Source: Pseudomonas cichorii (GTDB lineage: Bacteria > Pseudomonadota > Gammaproteobacteria > Pseudomonadales > Pseudomonadaceae). Taken from it: DNA of 64,000 nucleotides. The notes beneath the pieces were generated by a model that was given only the letters and a program-made list of their open reading frames with translations, had not been told where the DNA came from and made no database searches. The translations under genes and the position numbers were made by a program. Numbering within the stretch: position 1 is the stretch's first letter; every line of letters begins with the position of its first letter. Shown piece after piece: positions 7,829-15,935 of the stretch. The stretch is taken from NCBI RefSeq assembly GCF_015471405.1, contig NZ_BLVZ01000010.1:186001-250000 (forward strand). The letters are read 5' to 3'.

Positions 7829-8590
7829 TCAAACGTCGTCTTCGGGCTCTTTATCGGGTTGTTCGACCAACAGATCATCGAAGTCGGTCTTCAGACCCTG
7901 CTCCATGGAGTCGAGTTCAAGCAACAGGCTGCGGAAGCTGGTTTCATCCCGTGGTGCTTCAGGCTCATCTTCATCGACATCCAGGCTGGCATCGGCCAGG
8001 GCCTGCAAATGCGCCGGGACCGGCGCATCGTCGAACTCAAGCACAGGCTCGGTCTCCATCTCGCGCAAATCGGCCAGCGGTGGCAGTTCTTCAAGACTCT
8101 TGAGGTTGAAGTGATCGAGAAAGCCCTTGGTGGTCGCAAACATGGCGGGTTTGCCGGGCACGTCGCGATAACCCACGATTCTGATCCACTCGCGCTCCAG
8201 CAGCGTCTTGACGATATGACTGTTGACCGCCACGCCACGCACATCCTCGATCTCGCCACGGGTAATCGGCTGACGGTAGGCAATCAGCGCCAGGGTTTCC
8301 AGCATGGCGCGGGAATAACGCTGCGGGCGCTCTTCCCACAAACGCCCGACCCAGGGTGAAAAACGCTCGCGAATCTGCAAGCGATAGCCTGAAGCAACCT
8401 CCTTGAGCTCGAAAGCCCGCCCGTCACAGGACTTGCTCAGCACCTGCAAAGCCTTCTTGAAGACCGATGGCTCCGGGCGCTCGCCCTCCTCAAACAGCTC
8501 GTACAAGCGCTCCAGCGTCTGCGGCTTTCCAGAGGCCAGCAGAAATGCTTCAAGCAGCGGGGCCAGTTCGCGGGGTTCATTGAGGTTCAT
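7829..8590 (-). CDS. scpB: Chromosome segregation and condensation protein ScpB
   Basis: The kleisin-associated winged-helix subunit of the SMC-ScpAB condensin, which compacts and separates chromosomes. Two winged-helix domains span about residues 5-90 and 95-175 (ALIAYRQPITRGEIEDVRG is the family signature). An acidic tail follows, ending DKEPEDDV. It begins 15 bases after scpA on the same strand, so they form one operon. Many Pseudomonas carry this ScpAB set in addition to MukBEF-like systems. Confidence 0.94.
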   Translation of the reverse strand: MNLNEPRELAPLLEAFLLASGKPQTLERLYELFEEGERPEPSVFKKALQVLSKSCDGRAFELKEVASGYRLQIRERFSPWVGRLWEERPQRYSRAMLETLALIAYRQPITRGEIEDVRGVAVNSHIVKTLLEREWIRIVGYRDVPGKPAMFATTKGFLDHFNLKSLEELPPLADLREMETEPVLEFDDAPVPAHLQALADASLDVDEDEPEAPRDETSFRSLLLELDSMEQGLKTDFDDLLVEQPDKEPEDDV

Positions 8591-8605
8591 GATTCAGTTC
8601 TTGCT

Positions 8606-9424
8606 CTACTCGGCTCGCGCCCGGACATGGATCGCCGCAAAGGGCTCGTTTTGGACCAGCTCGACCAAGGATTCCTTGACCAGTTCAAGCACAGCCATGA
8701 AGGTCACGACCACGCCAAGGCGCCCTTCTTCTGCAGTGAACAACTCGGCAAAAGGCACAAAACCGCCGCCCTTGAGCCTCTCCAGCACATCACTCATGCG
8801 CTCGCGGGTCGACAATGCCTCGCGGCTGACCTGATGGCTTTCAAACATGTCGCCCCGATGCAGCACCTCGGCCATGGACATCAGGACCTCTTCCAGACTC
8901 ACGTCCGGCAACAGCTTGCGCGCCCTCGCTTCGGGCGCATCGAGTTTGGGCACTATCACATCGCGCCCGACCCGCAACAAGCCATCGATCCCTTCAGCAG
9001 CAGCCTTGAAACGCTCGTACTCCTGGAGGCGACGGATAAGCTCGGCACGCGGGTCCTCTTCATCCTCTTCCACTTCTGCCGAACGCGGCAGCAGCATCCG
9101 AGATTTGATCTCGGCCAGCATCGCGGCCATCACCAGATATTCCGCGGCCAGTTCCAGGCGCACGGTTTTCATCAGCTCGACATACCCCATGTACTGACGG
9201 GTGATTTCCGCTACCGGGATGTCGAGGATATCGATGTTCTGTTTGCGGATCAGGTACAGCAGCAGGTCGAGCGGGCCTTCAAACGCCTCAAGAAAGACTT
9301 CCAGAGCATCAGGCGGGATATAAAGGTCCAGCGGCATTTGCGTGACCGCCTGCCCGTAGACCAGAGCGAACGGCAGCTCCTGCTGGGCATCGGCCTGGCT
9401 GTCTACCGTTTCCAGGTTCGTCAT
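8606..9424 (-). CDS. scpA: Segregation and condensation protein ScpA (kleisin)
   Basis: The kleisin subunit that bridges the SMC heads and binds ScpB. The conserved N-terminal motif FEGPLDLLLYLIRKQNIDI (about residues 48-66) and the C-terminal winged helix with VVTFMAVLELVKE are present. The 272 residues include about 45 N-terminal residues before the core; an internal start is possible, but the first ATG overlaps the preceding stop by one base (TAATG), which favours translational coupling and the longer form. Confidence 0.94.
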   Translation of the reverse strand: MTNLETVDSQADAQQELPFALVYGQAVTQMPLDLYIPPDALEVFLEAFEGPLDLLLYLIRKQNIDILDIPVAEITRQYMGYVELMKTVRLELAAEYLVMAAMLAEIKSRMLLPRSAEVEEDEEDPRAELIRRLQEYERFKAAAEGIDGLLRVGRDVIVPKLDAPEARARKLLPDVSLEEVLMSMAEVLHRGDMFESHQVSREALSTRERMSDVLERLKGGGFVPFAELFTAEEGRLGVVVTFMAVLELVKESLVELVQNEPFAAIHVRARAE

Positions 9425-10053
9425 TACGCTTCTTCACCGAACGGCGTGGGATCACCACAGCCGACACGCACGATCTGTGGTTCGCCGTCAGCCAGGCTGA
9501 TGACCGTGGAAGCCGAAATGCCGCCCATGCCGCCATCGATGATCAGGTCCACCTGATGCTCCAGAATCTGGCGCATCTCATAAGGATCGCTCAGCGGCAC
9601 GCTGTCACCGGGCATGATCAGGCTGACGCTCATCAACGGCTCGCCCAGTTGCTCCAGCAACGCTTGAGCAATCGGATGGCTGGGCACGCGCAGACCAATG
9701 GTACGGCGCTTGGGGTGCAGGATCAGGCGCGGCACTTCACGGGTTGCATTCAGAATAAAGGTGTAAGGCCCCGGCGTATGAGCCTTGAGCGCTCGAAAGG
9801 CACCGGTATCGACCTTGGCGAACAGGCCCAGTTGCGACAGGTCGCAGCACATCAGGGTGAAATTGTGCTTGTCGTCCAGTTGGCGCAGACGGCGGATACG
9901 CTCGATGGCGCTCTTGTCGCCGATCTGGCAGCCCAGCGCATAGGACGAATCGGTCGGGTACACCACCAGCCCGCCGGCCTTGATGATTTCCGCGGCCTGT
10001 TTGATCAGACGCGGTTGCGGGTTCTCCGGGTGGACCTGGAAAAATTGACTCAC
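9424..10053 (-). CDS. YciO/Sua5/YrdC family L-threonylcarbamoyladenylate synthase-like protein
   Basis: A 209-residue YrdC-fold protein. TsaC/Sua5 relatives make threonylcarbamoyl-AMP for tRNA t6A37; the YciO branch is less well defined. The motif VVYPTDSSYALGC and a late KRRTIGLRVPSHPIAQALL stretch fit the ATP and threonine pocket. The start is a GTG at 10053, chosen because AGGAAG lies 8 bases upstream; an ATG at 10092 has no ribosome site and would overlap rnm. It couples to scpA by a one-base overlap. A true TsaC is probably encoded elsewhere. Confidence 0.88.
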   Translation of the reverse strand: MSQFFQVHPENPQPRLIKQAAEIIKAGGLVVYPTDSSYALGCQIGDKSAIERIRRLRQLDDKHNFTLMCCDLSQLGLFAKVDTGAFRALKAHTPGPYTFILNATREVPRLILHPKRRTIGLRVPSHPIAQALLEQLGEPLMSVSLIMPGDSVPLSDPYEMRQILEHQVDLIIDGGMGGISASTVISLADGEPQIVRVGCGDPTPFGEEA

Positions 10054-10066
10054 GGTAACTTCCTGT

Positions 10067-10930
10067 TCAGACGGAGGCTGGAGGCTGTTCATGTTTGAAT
10101 CTGCACCACAGTGGCGGCAGATCCTCGGGCAATGGCCGGTATATACCGATCTCGGACCAGGCACCTGGGCCGTGAAAGTCGCTGCCGGCCGTAACCAGCA
10201 AGCCGAACTCACGGGCCAGTATTGCCAGGGTCCCGACCTGATCGGCCGGTTGCATGCCATTCACCACTTCGATGGCGTGGCCACCAGCCTGGATGAAATC
10301 GGCGACCAGTTTACGCCGTTTACTGCGCGTGAAGTCATAATGCGATGGATGCGCAAGGCTGACCCAGGCACCTGAAGCCCGCAAAGTGGCGACTGTTTCT
10401 TCCAGAGTCGGCCAATGCTGCTTCACATCACCCAGCTTGCCCGCCCCCAGCCACTTGCGAAACGCTTCAGAGCGGTCCTTGACGAAGCCGGCACGTACCA
10501 GAAAGTCCGCAAAGTGCGGACGGGCCGGTGCATTACCGCTGTCTCCCAGCTCCTGCTGGATCGCCCGGGCACCTTCCAGCGCTCCAGGCATACCTTTTAT
10601 CGCCAATTTGCGACTGATTTCTTCGGCCCGCAGCCAGCGGCCTTCGTGCAAACGGCTGATTGCATCGACCAGCGCCAGGGCATTCACATCGAATCCGTAG
10701 CCCAGAACATGAATGGTCGCGCCGCCCCAGGTGCAGGACAATTCAACCCCGTTGACCAGCTGCATCCCCAGCGAATGCGCAGCCGCACGGGCTTCTTCAA
10801 GGCCTTCGACCGTGTCATGGTCGGTCAGGGAAAGGACGCGCACGCCGTTTTCATAGGCACGGGCAACCACAGCCGCTGGCGCAAGAGAGCCATCCGAAGC
10901 GGTGCTGTGGCAGTGCAGGTCAACATTCAT
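10067..10930 (-). CDS. rnm: PHP-domain 5'-3' exoribonuclease / 3',5'-nucleotide bisphosphate phosphatase
   Basis: A YciV/RNase AM-type enzyme of 287 residues that degrades short RNA and pAp and matures rRNA 5' ends. All PHP metal motifs are visible: HCHSTASDG (H6, H8), LTDHDT (D37-H38-D39), E63 in NGVELSC, LAHPSHYDF and GSDFHGPG. It is the first gene of a four-gene - strand run (rnm, yciO-like, scpA, scpB) with gaps of 13 bases or less. It is divergent from yciB. Confidence 0.92.
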   Translation of the reverse strand: MNVDLHCHSTASDGSLAPAAVVARAYENGVRVLSLTDHDTVEGLEEARAAAHSLGMQLVNGVELSCTWGGATIHVLGYGFDVNALALVDAISRLHEGRWLRAEEISRKLAIKGMPGALEGARAIQQELGDSGNAPARPHFADFLVRAGFVKDRSEAFRKWLGAGKLGDVKQHWPTLEETVATLRASGAWVSLAHPSHYDFTRSKRRKLVADFIQAGGHAIEVVNGMQPADQVGTLAILAREFGLLVTAGSDFHGPGAWSEIGIYRPLPEDLPPLWCRFKHEQPPASV

Positions 10931-10997
10931 ATTGGGGTGCTTTCGCTGTCTTTGATGTTTGTTATTATGCCGTCACATCCTGCTTCTGGCTGCCATT

Positions 10998-11597
10998 GTG
11001 AAACAATTCCTAGACTTCATCCCGCTGCTCCTGTTTTTCATCGTCTACAAGACCGAACCTCGCGCCGTCGACATCCTGGGCAACAGTTACATGCTAGGCG
11101 GGATTTTCAGTGCAACCGCGATGCTGATCGTAAGCTCCGTGGTCGTATACGGAATCCTTTACATCAAGCAGCGCAAACTGGAAAAAAGCCAGTGGCTGAC
11201 CCTGATCGCCTGCCTGGTCTTCGGTAGCCTGACCCTGGCCTTTCACAGCGAAACCTTCCTCAAGTGGAAAGCGCCAGTGGTCAACTGGCTGTTTGCCCTG
11301 GCATTCGCCGGCAGCCATTTCATCGGTGATCGTCCACTGATCCAGCGTGTCATGGGCCATGCCCTGAACCTGCCCGCTGCCGTCTGGGTCAAGCTCAACG
11401 TTGCCTGGATCCTGTTCTTTGTCTTCTGCGGTGCGGCCAACCTGTATGTGGCCTTTACCTATCAAGACTTCTGGGTCGACTTCAAAGTCTTCGGCAGCCT
11501 GGCAATGACCCTGATCTTCCTGGTCGCTCAAGGCATTTACCTGAGCCGTCACCTGAGTGACGCGGCACCTTCTTCCACCACCAAAACCGAGGACTGA
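10998..11597 (+). CDS. yciB: Inner-membrane septation protein A (YciB family)
   Basis: A 199-residue integral membrane protein with about five helices, linked in other bacteria to septation and envelope integrity. The start is taken as the GTG at 10998, giving MKQFLDFIPLLLFFIVYK, the invariant family N terminus. A longer frame from 10959 adds 13 atypical residues. A TATTAT -10-like element lies at 10964-10969. The yciI gene follows after a single base, so they are co-translated. Confidence 0.92.
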   Translation: MKQFLDFIPLLLFFIVYKTEPRAVDILGNSYMLGGIFSATAMLIVSSVVVYGILYIKQRKLEKSQWLTLIACLVFGSLTLAFHSETFLKWKAPVVNWLFALAFAGSHFIGDRPLIQRVMGHALNLPAAVWVKLNVAWILFFVFCGAANLYVAFTYQDFWVDFKVFGSLAMTLIFLVAQGIYLSRHLSDAAPSSTTKTED

Positions 11598-11598
11598 C

Positions 11599-11898
11599 AT
11601 GCTCTACGCCATCATTGCTACAGATGTTGCCGACTCGCTGGAAAAACGCCTGAGCGTACGTCCTGCTCATCTTGAGCGCCTCAACGCCCTCAAGGACGCA
11701 GGCCGTCTGGTGCTGGCCGGTCCACATCCAGCGGTAGACAGCAACGATCCGGGTCCGGCCGGTTTCAGCGGCAGCCTGATCGTCGCCGAGTTCGAGTCCC
11801 TGAGCGCCGCCGAAACCTGGGCCAAGGCTGATCCGTTCGTTGCAGCTGGCGTCTATGGCAATGTTGTGGTCAAGCCGTTCAAGCAAGTCCTGCCGTAA
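11599..11898 (+). CDS. yciI: YciI-family protein
   Basis: A 99-residue dimeric ferredoxin-like fold protein of unknown function, related to dehydrochlorinases and to DGPF-domain proteins. H24 in RPAHLERL and D33 are the conserved putative active-site pair. The ATG at 11599 follows the yciB stop directly; the same yciB-yciI pairing is standard in gamma-proteobacteria. The gene ends 12 bases before a REPIN. Confidence 0.92.
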   Translation: MLYAIIATDVADSLEKRLSVRPAHLERLNALKDAGRLVLAGPHPAVDSNDPGPAGFSGSLIVAEFESLSAAETWAKADPFVAAGVYGNVVVKPFKQVLP

Positions 11899-11910
11899 AT
11901 CAGCTATTGC

Positions 11911-11969
11911 GCGTAGGAGCGAATTCATTCGCGAAAAGCACCGTCTCGCGAATGAATTCGCTCCTACGC
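11911..11969. repeat. REPIN: perfect inverted pair of REP sequences
   Basis: Two 24-base arms (11911-11934 and 11946-11969) are exact reverse complements around an 11-base loop. The left arm begins GCGTAGGAGCGAATTC and its GTAGGAGC ends point outward. The same sequence recurs at 25995 and 40901. REPINs of this kind are mobilised by a RAYT transposase; none is encoded in this window. It may also act as a 3' mRNA stabiliser for yciI. Confidence 0.9.
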
Positions 11970-12057
11970 ATACCTCCCCTTTGCTCATCATTCCCGCCTT
12001 CCTGCCGACAACCTCATCGATATTTCTAATAGAAACGGCTCTATCAAGGGAGTTCAG

Positions 12058-12471
12058 ATGCGTTCAGGTGCGTTGTATCTGTTGATGATGGTGTTGGCGG
12101 TAAACGTTGAAGTTCAGGCCGAAGAAACCAGTGCCTCCGGCACAGTGCAGGCATTGCATTTGCCCAGCCCTGCCAGCCAGATTGCCGAGCTTCAGCAACG
12201 ACTCAAGGAAAGCGAGCGTCTGCGTGAGGAACAGCTCAAGCAGGCGCAGAATGCCGATATAGAGCGTGAAAGCGCGCAGTTGGCACGTTTGCGTCAAGAG
12301 AACCAAAGGCTCAAGCTGCAACTCAAAGAAGCGCAATCCGTCGCCTCCTCACGAGTCCTGACCGAACAGCAACAATGGTTCGTTGCAGGCGGTGGCGTTG
12401 CGGTGACTGCCCTTGTGTGCGGTATATTTGTCGGCGGCCGACGTAAGCAACGTCAGCAATGGCTAAATTGA
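12058..12471 (+). CDS. Secreted-then-anchored coiled-coil membrane protein, unknown function
   Basis: I do not recognise a named family. The 137 residues show a signal peptide (1-21, ending VQA), a strong heptad coiled coil (about 40-93, rich in Leu, Glu, Gln and Arg), a transmembrane helix (107-126) and a short basic tail RRKQRQQW. This resembles the second half of TIGR04211/YgiM-type SH3 proteins without the SH3 domain. It ends 7 bases before the response-regulator gene, so it leads the Cpx-like operon and may belong to its signalling. Confidence 0.75.
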   Translation: MRSGALYLLMMVLAVNVEVQAEETSASGTVQALHLPSPASQIAELQQRLKESERLREEQLKQAQNADIERESAQLARLRQENQRLKLQLKEAQSVASSRVLTEQQQWFVAGGGVAVTALVCGIFVGGRRKQRQQWLN

Positions 12472-12478
12472 GTGAGTC

Positions 12479-13156
12479 ATGAGCGAGCTGTTACTAATTG
12501 ATGATGATCAGGAGCTATGTGAGCTTCTGAGCAGTTGGCTGAACCAGGAAGGTTTTCAGGTACGCGCCTGTCACGACGGCCACAGCGCGCGTCGGGCACT
12601 GGCTGAAACCGCTCCGTCTGCCGTTGTGCTGGATGTGATGCTGCCCGATGGCAGCGGCCTAGAATTGCTCAAGCAACTGCGCACTGACCACCCCGACCTT
12701 CCGGTTGTGATGCTCTCGGCCCGTGGCGAACCTCTGGACCGTATCCTTGGCCTTGAGCTGGGCGCCGACGATTATCTGGCCAAGCCCTGCGACCCTCGGG
12801 AGTTGACGGCCAGGCTGCGTGCAGTACTGCGCCGCAGTCACCCGGTTGCCACACCCAGCCAGCTTGAACTGGGCGACCTGTGTTTCAGCCCGGTACGTGG
12901 CGTTGTCAGCATCGATGAAAAAGAACTGACCCTGACCATTTCCGAAAGCCGCCTGCTCGAAGCGCTGCTGCGTCAGCCGGGCGAACCTCTGGACAAGCAG
13001 GAACTGGCCCAACTGGCACTGGGGCGCAAACTGACACTCTATGATCGCAGCCTGGACATGCACGTCAGCAACCTGCGCAAGAAGATCGGCCCACACCCCG
13101 ATGGCCGGCCACGTATCGTGGCACTGCGCAGCCGCGGTTATTTCTACAGCCTGTAA
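12479..13156 (+). CDS. cpxR: OmpR/CpxR-type response regulator
   Basis: A 225-residue regulator: receiver domain (1-115; acidic pocket D8, D9, phospho-acceptor D52, K102) and an OmpR winged-helix domain (about 125-222). It is read as CpxR because of the neighbours: a CpxP/Spy-like periplasmic protein and a CpxA-like kinase follow, with GTAAA-type half-sites directly downstream of its stop. From memory the same trio exists in P. aeruginosa (PA3204-PA3206). The gene symbol is by context and family, not by a search. Confidence 0.82.
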   Translation: MSELLLIDDDQELCELLSSWLNQEGFQVRACHDGHSARRALAETAPSAVVLDVMLPDGSGLELLKQLRTDHPDLPVVMLSARGEPLDRILGLELGADDYLAKPCDPRELTARLRAVLRRSHPVATPSQLELGDLCFSPVRGVVSIDEKELTLTISESRLLEALLRQPGEPLDKQELAQLALGRKLTLYDRSLDMHVSNLRKKIGPHPDGRPRIVALRSRGYFYSL

Positions 13157-13212
13157 ACAAAGCCTCGGCGCTTGGTAAATCCTGGTGCCGGTTCGCTTTA
13201 CACAAGCTTTAC
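13153..13212. promoter_or_regulatory. CpxR-type operator cluster (four GTAAA/TTTAC half-sites)
   Basis: Upstream of the cpxP-like gene lies a direct pair TTTAC-N6-TTTAC (13197-13201 and 13208-13212), which reads GTAAA-N6-GTAAA on the other strand, close to the enteric CpxR box GTAAA-N5-GTAAA. Two further GTAAA elements lie at 13153-13157 and 13175-13179, 22 bases apart. The sites suggest autoregulation of the module by its response regulator. Confidence 0.6.
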
Positions 13213-13295
13213 CCTGGGCTGACCGCCCTTGACCTTGATCTCCCTAAACTGGGCTCCAACGGCATCGAGCCGCACCAGAGACAAGGAGATACACC

Positions 13296-13757
13296 ATGCG
13301 CAAGACCCTGATCGCTTTGATGTTCGCAGCAGCCCTGCCTACCGTCGCCATGGCCGTTCCACCACCTGGCGGCCCGGACCTTGATGCTCCAGGCCTGCAT
13401 CAGGATCGTGATCATCGTGGCCCTGGCCCAGAGCTGAAACGTGGCCCTGGCCCTTTCGCTGACCTGGACCTGACTCGCGAACAACGCCGCGATATCGGAA
13501 AATTGCTGGGCGAGCAGATGCACAGCCGCCGTGACGTCACTGAACGCTATCTGGCCAAGCTGTCCCCCGCAGACCAGAAAGCCATGAAAGAAGAACTGGA
13601 CGCGAAAAAGGCCAAGACCGATAGCGATATCCGCGCCCTGCTCAAGCCTGATCAACAGAAGCAATTCGACGAGATTCGGAAAAAGCAGGAAGAACGCCGC
13701 GCTGAATGGGCTGAATTCAAAGCCTGGAAAGCAGAAAAGGCAAAAAAGGCGCAATAA
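13296..13757 (+). CDS. CpxP/Spy-like periplasmic LTxxQ protein
   Basis: A 153-residue periplasmic protein: signal peptide 1-20 (ending AMA), a Pro/Gly/His-rich stretch (21-55), then a helical CpxP/Spy region with LTREQ at 59-63 and a second, degenerate repeat LKPDQ at 116-120. The tail is Lys/Glu-rich. CpxP-type proteins inhibit the sensor kinase and bind misfolded proteins. An AAGGAG ribosome site lies 7 bases upstream. It sits between the regulator and kinase genes instead of divergent as in E. coli. Confidence 0.83.
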   Translation: MRKTLIALMFAAALPTVAMAVPPPGGPDLDAPGLHQDRDHRGPGPELKRGPGPFADLDLTREQRRDIGKLLGEQMHSRRDVTERYLAKLSPADQKAMKEELDAKKAKTDSDIRALLKPDQQKQFDEIRKKQEERRAEWAEFKAWKAEKAKKAQ

Positions 13758-13789
13758 TTGCCCTGATTGTGAGCCTGCTCACTTAGCTA

Positions 13790-13819
13790 AAACCCGGCAT
13801 GCCAACGCATGTCGGGTTT
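13790..13819 (+). terminator. Hairpin between the cpxP-like and cpxA-like genes
   Basis: A 12-bp stem (13790-13801 with 13808-13819, one G-U pair) with a 6-base loop, ending GGGTTTC. It could attenuate readthrough so that the small periplasmic protein is made in excess over the kinase. Confidence 0.6.
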
Positions 13820-13837
13820 CTCCATTGAGGTCATCCT

Positions 13838-15178
13838 GTGCGTTCATTGTTCTGGCGAATCCTGGCCAGCTTCTGGTTAGCCATAGCCCTGGTTGCAGGC
13901 CTGTCGATTCTGCTTGGGCATATGCTCAATCAGGATGCCTGGATCCTCAGCCGTCATCCGGTCCTGAACGATCTTCCGAAAAAATGGGTGCAGGTTTATG
14001 AAGAACAAGGCGCAGCCACGGCCCAGGATTATCTGCAGAGCATAAAACGTCGTTACCGGATCGATGTACAGGTGCTCAATGACAACGGCGAATCCGTGGT
14101 ACTCGGGACCTTTCCCCCGCGAGCGGCGGCTTTTGAAGCCCGTCAGCAGGACGATGCGCGCCAATTGCCATGGCGACGCCTGACCACCGAATACACCAGC
14201 GACAGCACCGGCATCACCTACCTGCTGATCTTCCGCATCCCGCATCCCGAAATCGAAGAATGGCATCGCCAAAGCCTGATGTGGCCGCTGAGTGCCTTGG
14301 GTATCGCGCTGGTGGTGCTGACCCTGTTCAGCCTGTTGGTGACACTCTCCATCACCCGGCCACTGAGTCGACTGCGCGGTGCCGTGCATGACCTGGGACA
14401 AACCAGCTATCAGCAACACAGCCTGGCGCAACTGGCCAACCGCCGCGACGAGTTCGGTGTACTGGCGACTGACTTCAACCGCATGGGCGCCCGCCTGCAA
14501 AGCCTGATCGGCAGCCAGCGCCAGTTACTCCGTGACGTGTCCCATGAACTTCGCTCGCCCCTCGCACGACTTCGTATTGCCCTGGCGCTGGCCGAGCGCG
14601 CAGAGCCGGCAGAACGAGAAAAGCTCTGGCCACGCCTGGGCCGTGAATGCGACCGCCTGGAAGCCTTGATCAGTGAGATTCTTGCTCTGGCTCGCGTGGA
14701 TGCCGACTTTGGCAGCCCGGAACCCGTGGATCTGAGCACGATGTTGCAACGCCTGAAAAACGACACGCAACTGGACAACGCCCAACAGAGCATCAAGGTT
14801 CAGGTCGAGGACAACCTGCAACTGCAAGGCTGGCCGGACATGCTCGAACGTGCCGTGGACAACCTGCTGCGTAACGCCTTGCGCTTCAATCCGCCAGGCC
14901 AGCCCATCGACGTGCAGGCTGTGCGCACGGATAACCATATAAAGCTGAGCGTGCGCGATCACGGCCCCGGCGCCGCAGAAGAGCACCTGTCACAACTGGG
15001 TGAACCGTTCTACCGCGCGCCCGGCCAGACGGCTCCTGGCCATGGCCTGGGATTGGCCATTGCCAGGCGGGCGGCGGAGCGTCATGGCGGCAGCCTGACG
15101 CTGGGCAATCATCCGGAAGGCGGCTTCATTGCCACACTGGAAATACCGCTAGAGCCCGTCAACCCGCAGACAAACTGA
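13838..15178 (+). CDS. cpxA: CpxA-type sensor histidine kinase
   Basis: A 446-residue membrane kinase: helix 1 (about 8-28), a periplasmic sensor of about 115 residues, helix 2 (147-170), HAMP, a dimerisation domain with H236 in RDVSHELRSPLAR and an HATPase domain with N, G1 (VRDHGPGA) and G2 (GLGLAIARR) boxes. It starts at a GTG. It phosphorylates the upstream response regulator in response, by analogy, to envelope protein stress. Assignment as CpxA rests on family and the cpxP-like neighbour. Confidence 0.82.
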   Translation: MRSLFWRILASFWLAIALVAGLSILLGHMLNQDAWILSRHPVLNDLPKKWVQVYEEQGAATAQDYLQSIKRRYRIDVQVLNDNGESVVLGTFPPRAAAFEARQQDDARQLPWRRLTTEYTSDSTGITYLLIFRIPHPEIEEWHRQSLMWPLSALGIALVVLTLFSLLVTLSITRPLSRLRGAVHDLGQTSYQQHSLAQLANRRDEFGVLATDFNRMGARLQSLIGSQRQLLRDVSHELRSPLARLRIALALAERAEPAEREKLWPRLGRECDRLEALISEILALARVDADFGSPEPVDLSTMLQRLKNDTQLDNAQQSIKVQVEDNLQLQGWPDMLERAVDNLLRNALRFNPPGQPIDVQAVRTDNHIKLSVRDHGPGAAEEHLSQLGEPFYRAPGQTAPGHGLGLAIARRAAERHGGSLTLGNHPEGGFIATLEIPLEPVNPQTN

Positions 15179-15186
15179 TCGATCCT

Positions 15187-15206
15187 GGTCGCTCATCAGA
15201 GCGACC
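15187..15206. terminator. Short hairpin between convergent kinase and nitroreductase genes
   Basis: An 8-bp perfect stem GGTCGCTC/GAGCGACC with a 4-base loop lies directly after the kinase stop and 6 bases from the nitroreductase stop. It has no T-run. Confidence 0.5.
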
Positions 15207-15211
15207 TGCAA

Positions 15212-15772
15212 TCAACCCTGCCATTCGCTGACAAAACCCGCCCCGTCCACTTTCGCAGCTTCACGGGGCGGGTTCTGCGGCGTGCCCAGATACAGGAAGG
15301 CAATGACTTCCTCGTCATCGGCCAGCCCGAAGCCCTTGGCGACATGGGGTGAGTACGACAGATCACCGGTACGCCATACCGCTCCGACGCCCTGGGCATA
15401 AGCGGCCAGCAGCACGGCATGCGCGGCACAGCCGGCAGTGATCAGTTGTTCCTTGCGCGGCACCTTGAAATGATCCTGCAAGCGCGCAACCACCACGACC
15501 ACCAACGGAGCACGCAGCGGCCCGAGACGCGCCTTGTTCAGTGCCTGAGGCGTAATTTCGCCACCACCCTCCTGCAGCGCCTCGACCAGCAGTTCGCCCA
15601 TGCGCTCACGGGCCGAACCTTCGACAGTAATGAAACGATAAGGCCGCAACTGGCCATGATCGGGTGAGCGCAAGGCTGCACCAAACAGGATTTCCCGCTG
15701 TGCAGCATCCGGGGCGGGATCGACCAATCGCGGGACCGAAACACGATTGAGCAAAACGTCGAGAGCCTCCAT
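15212..15772 (-). CDS. Nitroreductase family (YdjA-like) FMN oxidoreductase
   Basis: A 186-residue minimal nitroreductase-fold protein using FMN and NAD(P)H; the physiological substrate is unknown. The start at 15772 is fixed by AGGAGG 8 bases upstream. The N-terminal RSPDHGQLRPYRFI motif (FMN phosphate binding) and the late GVGAVWRTGDL region match YdjA/TdsD-type small members. It is convergent with the cpxA-like gene and divergent from trkH. Confidence 0.88.
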   Translation of the reverse strand: MEALDVLLNRVSVPRLVDPAPDAAQREILFGAALRSPDHGQLRPYRFITVEGSARERMGELLVEALQEGGGEITPQALNKARLGPLRAPLVVVVVARLQDHFKVPRKEQLITAGCAAHAVLLAAYAQGVGAVWRTGDLSYSPHVAKGFGLADDEEVIAFLYLGTPQNPPREAAKVDGAGFVSEWQG

Positions 15773-15935
15773 GGGCGACCTCCTTGAGAATTGATCGGGC
15801 ATTCTAGAGTGTGTTCAGAGTCAATAACGAGCACGTCGAGCAATTACTTACCACCGATGACCTTTGCCTGTCGGTTTACATGCACTCAGGCACAGGTAAA
15901 ATGGCCGCCTTTCCCTATTTCAGTCAGAGCAGTTC

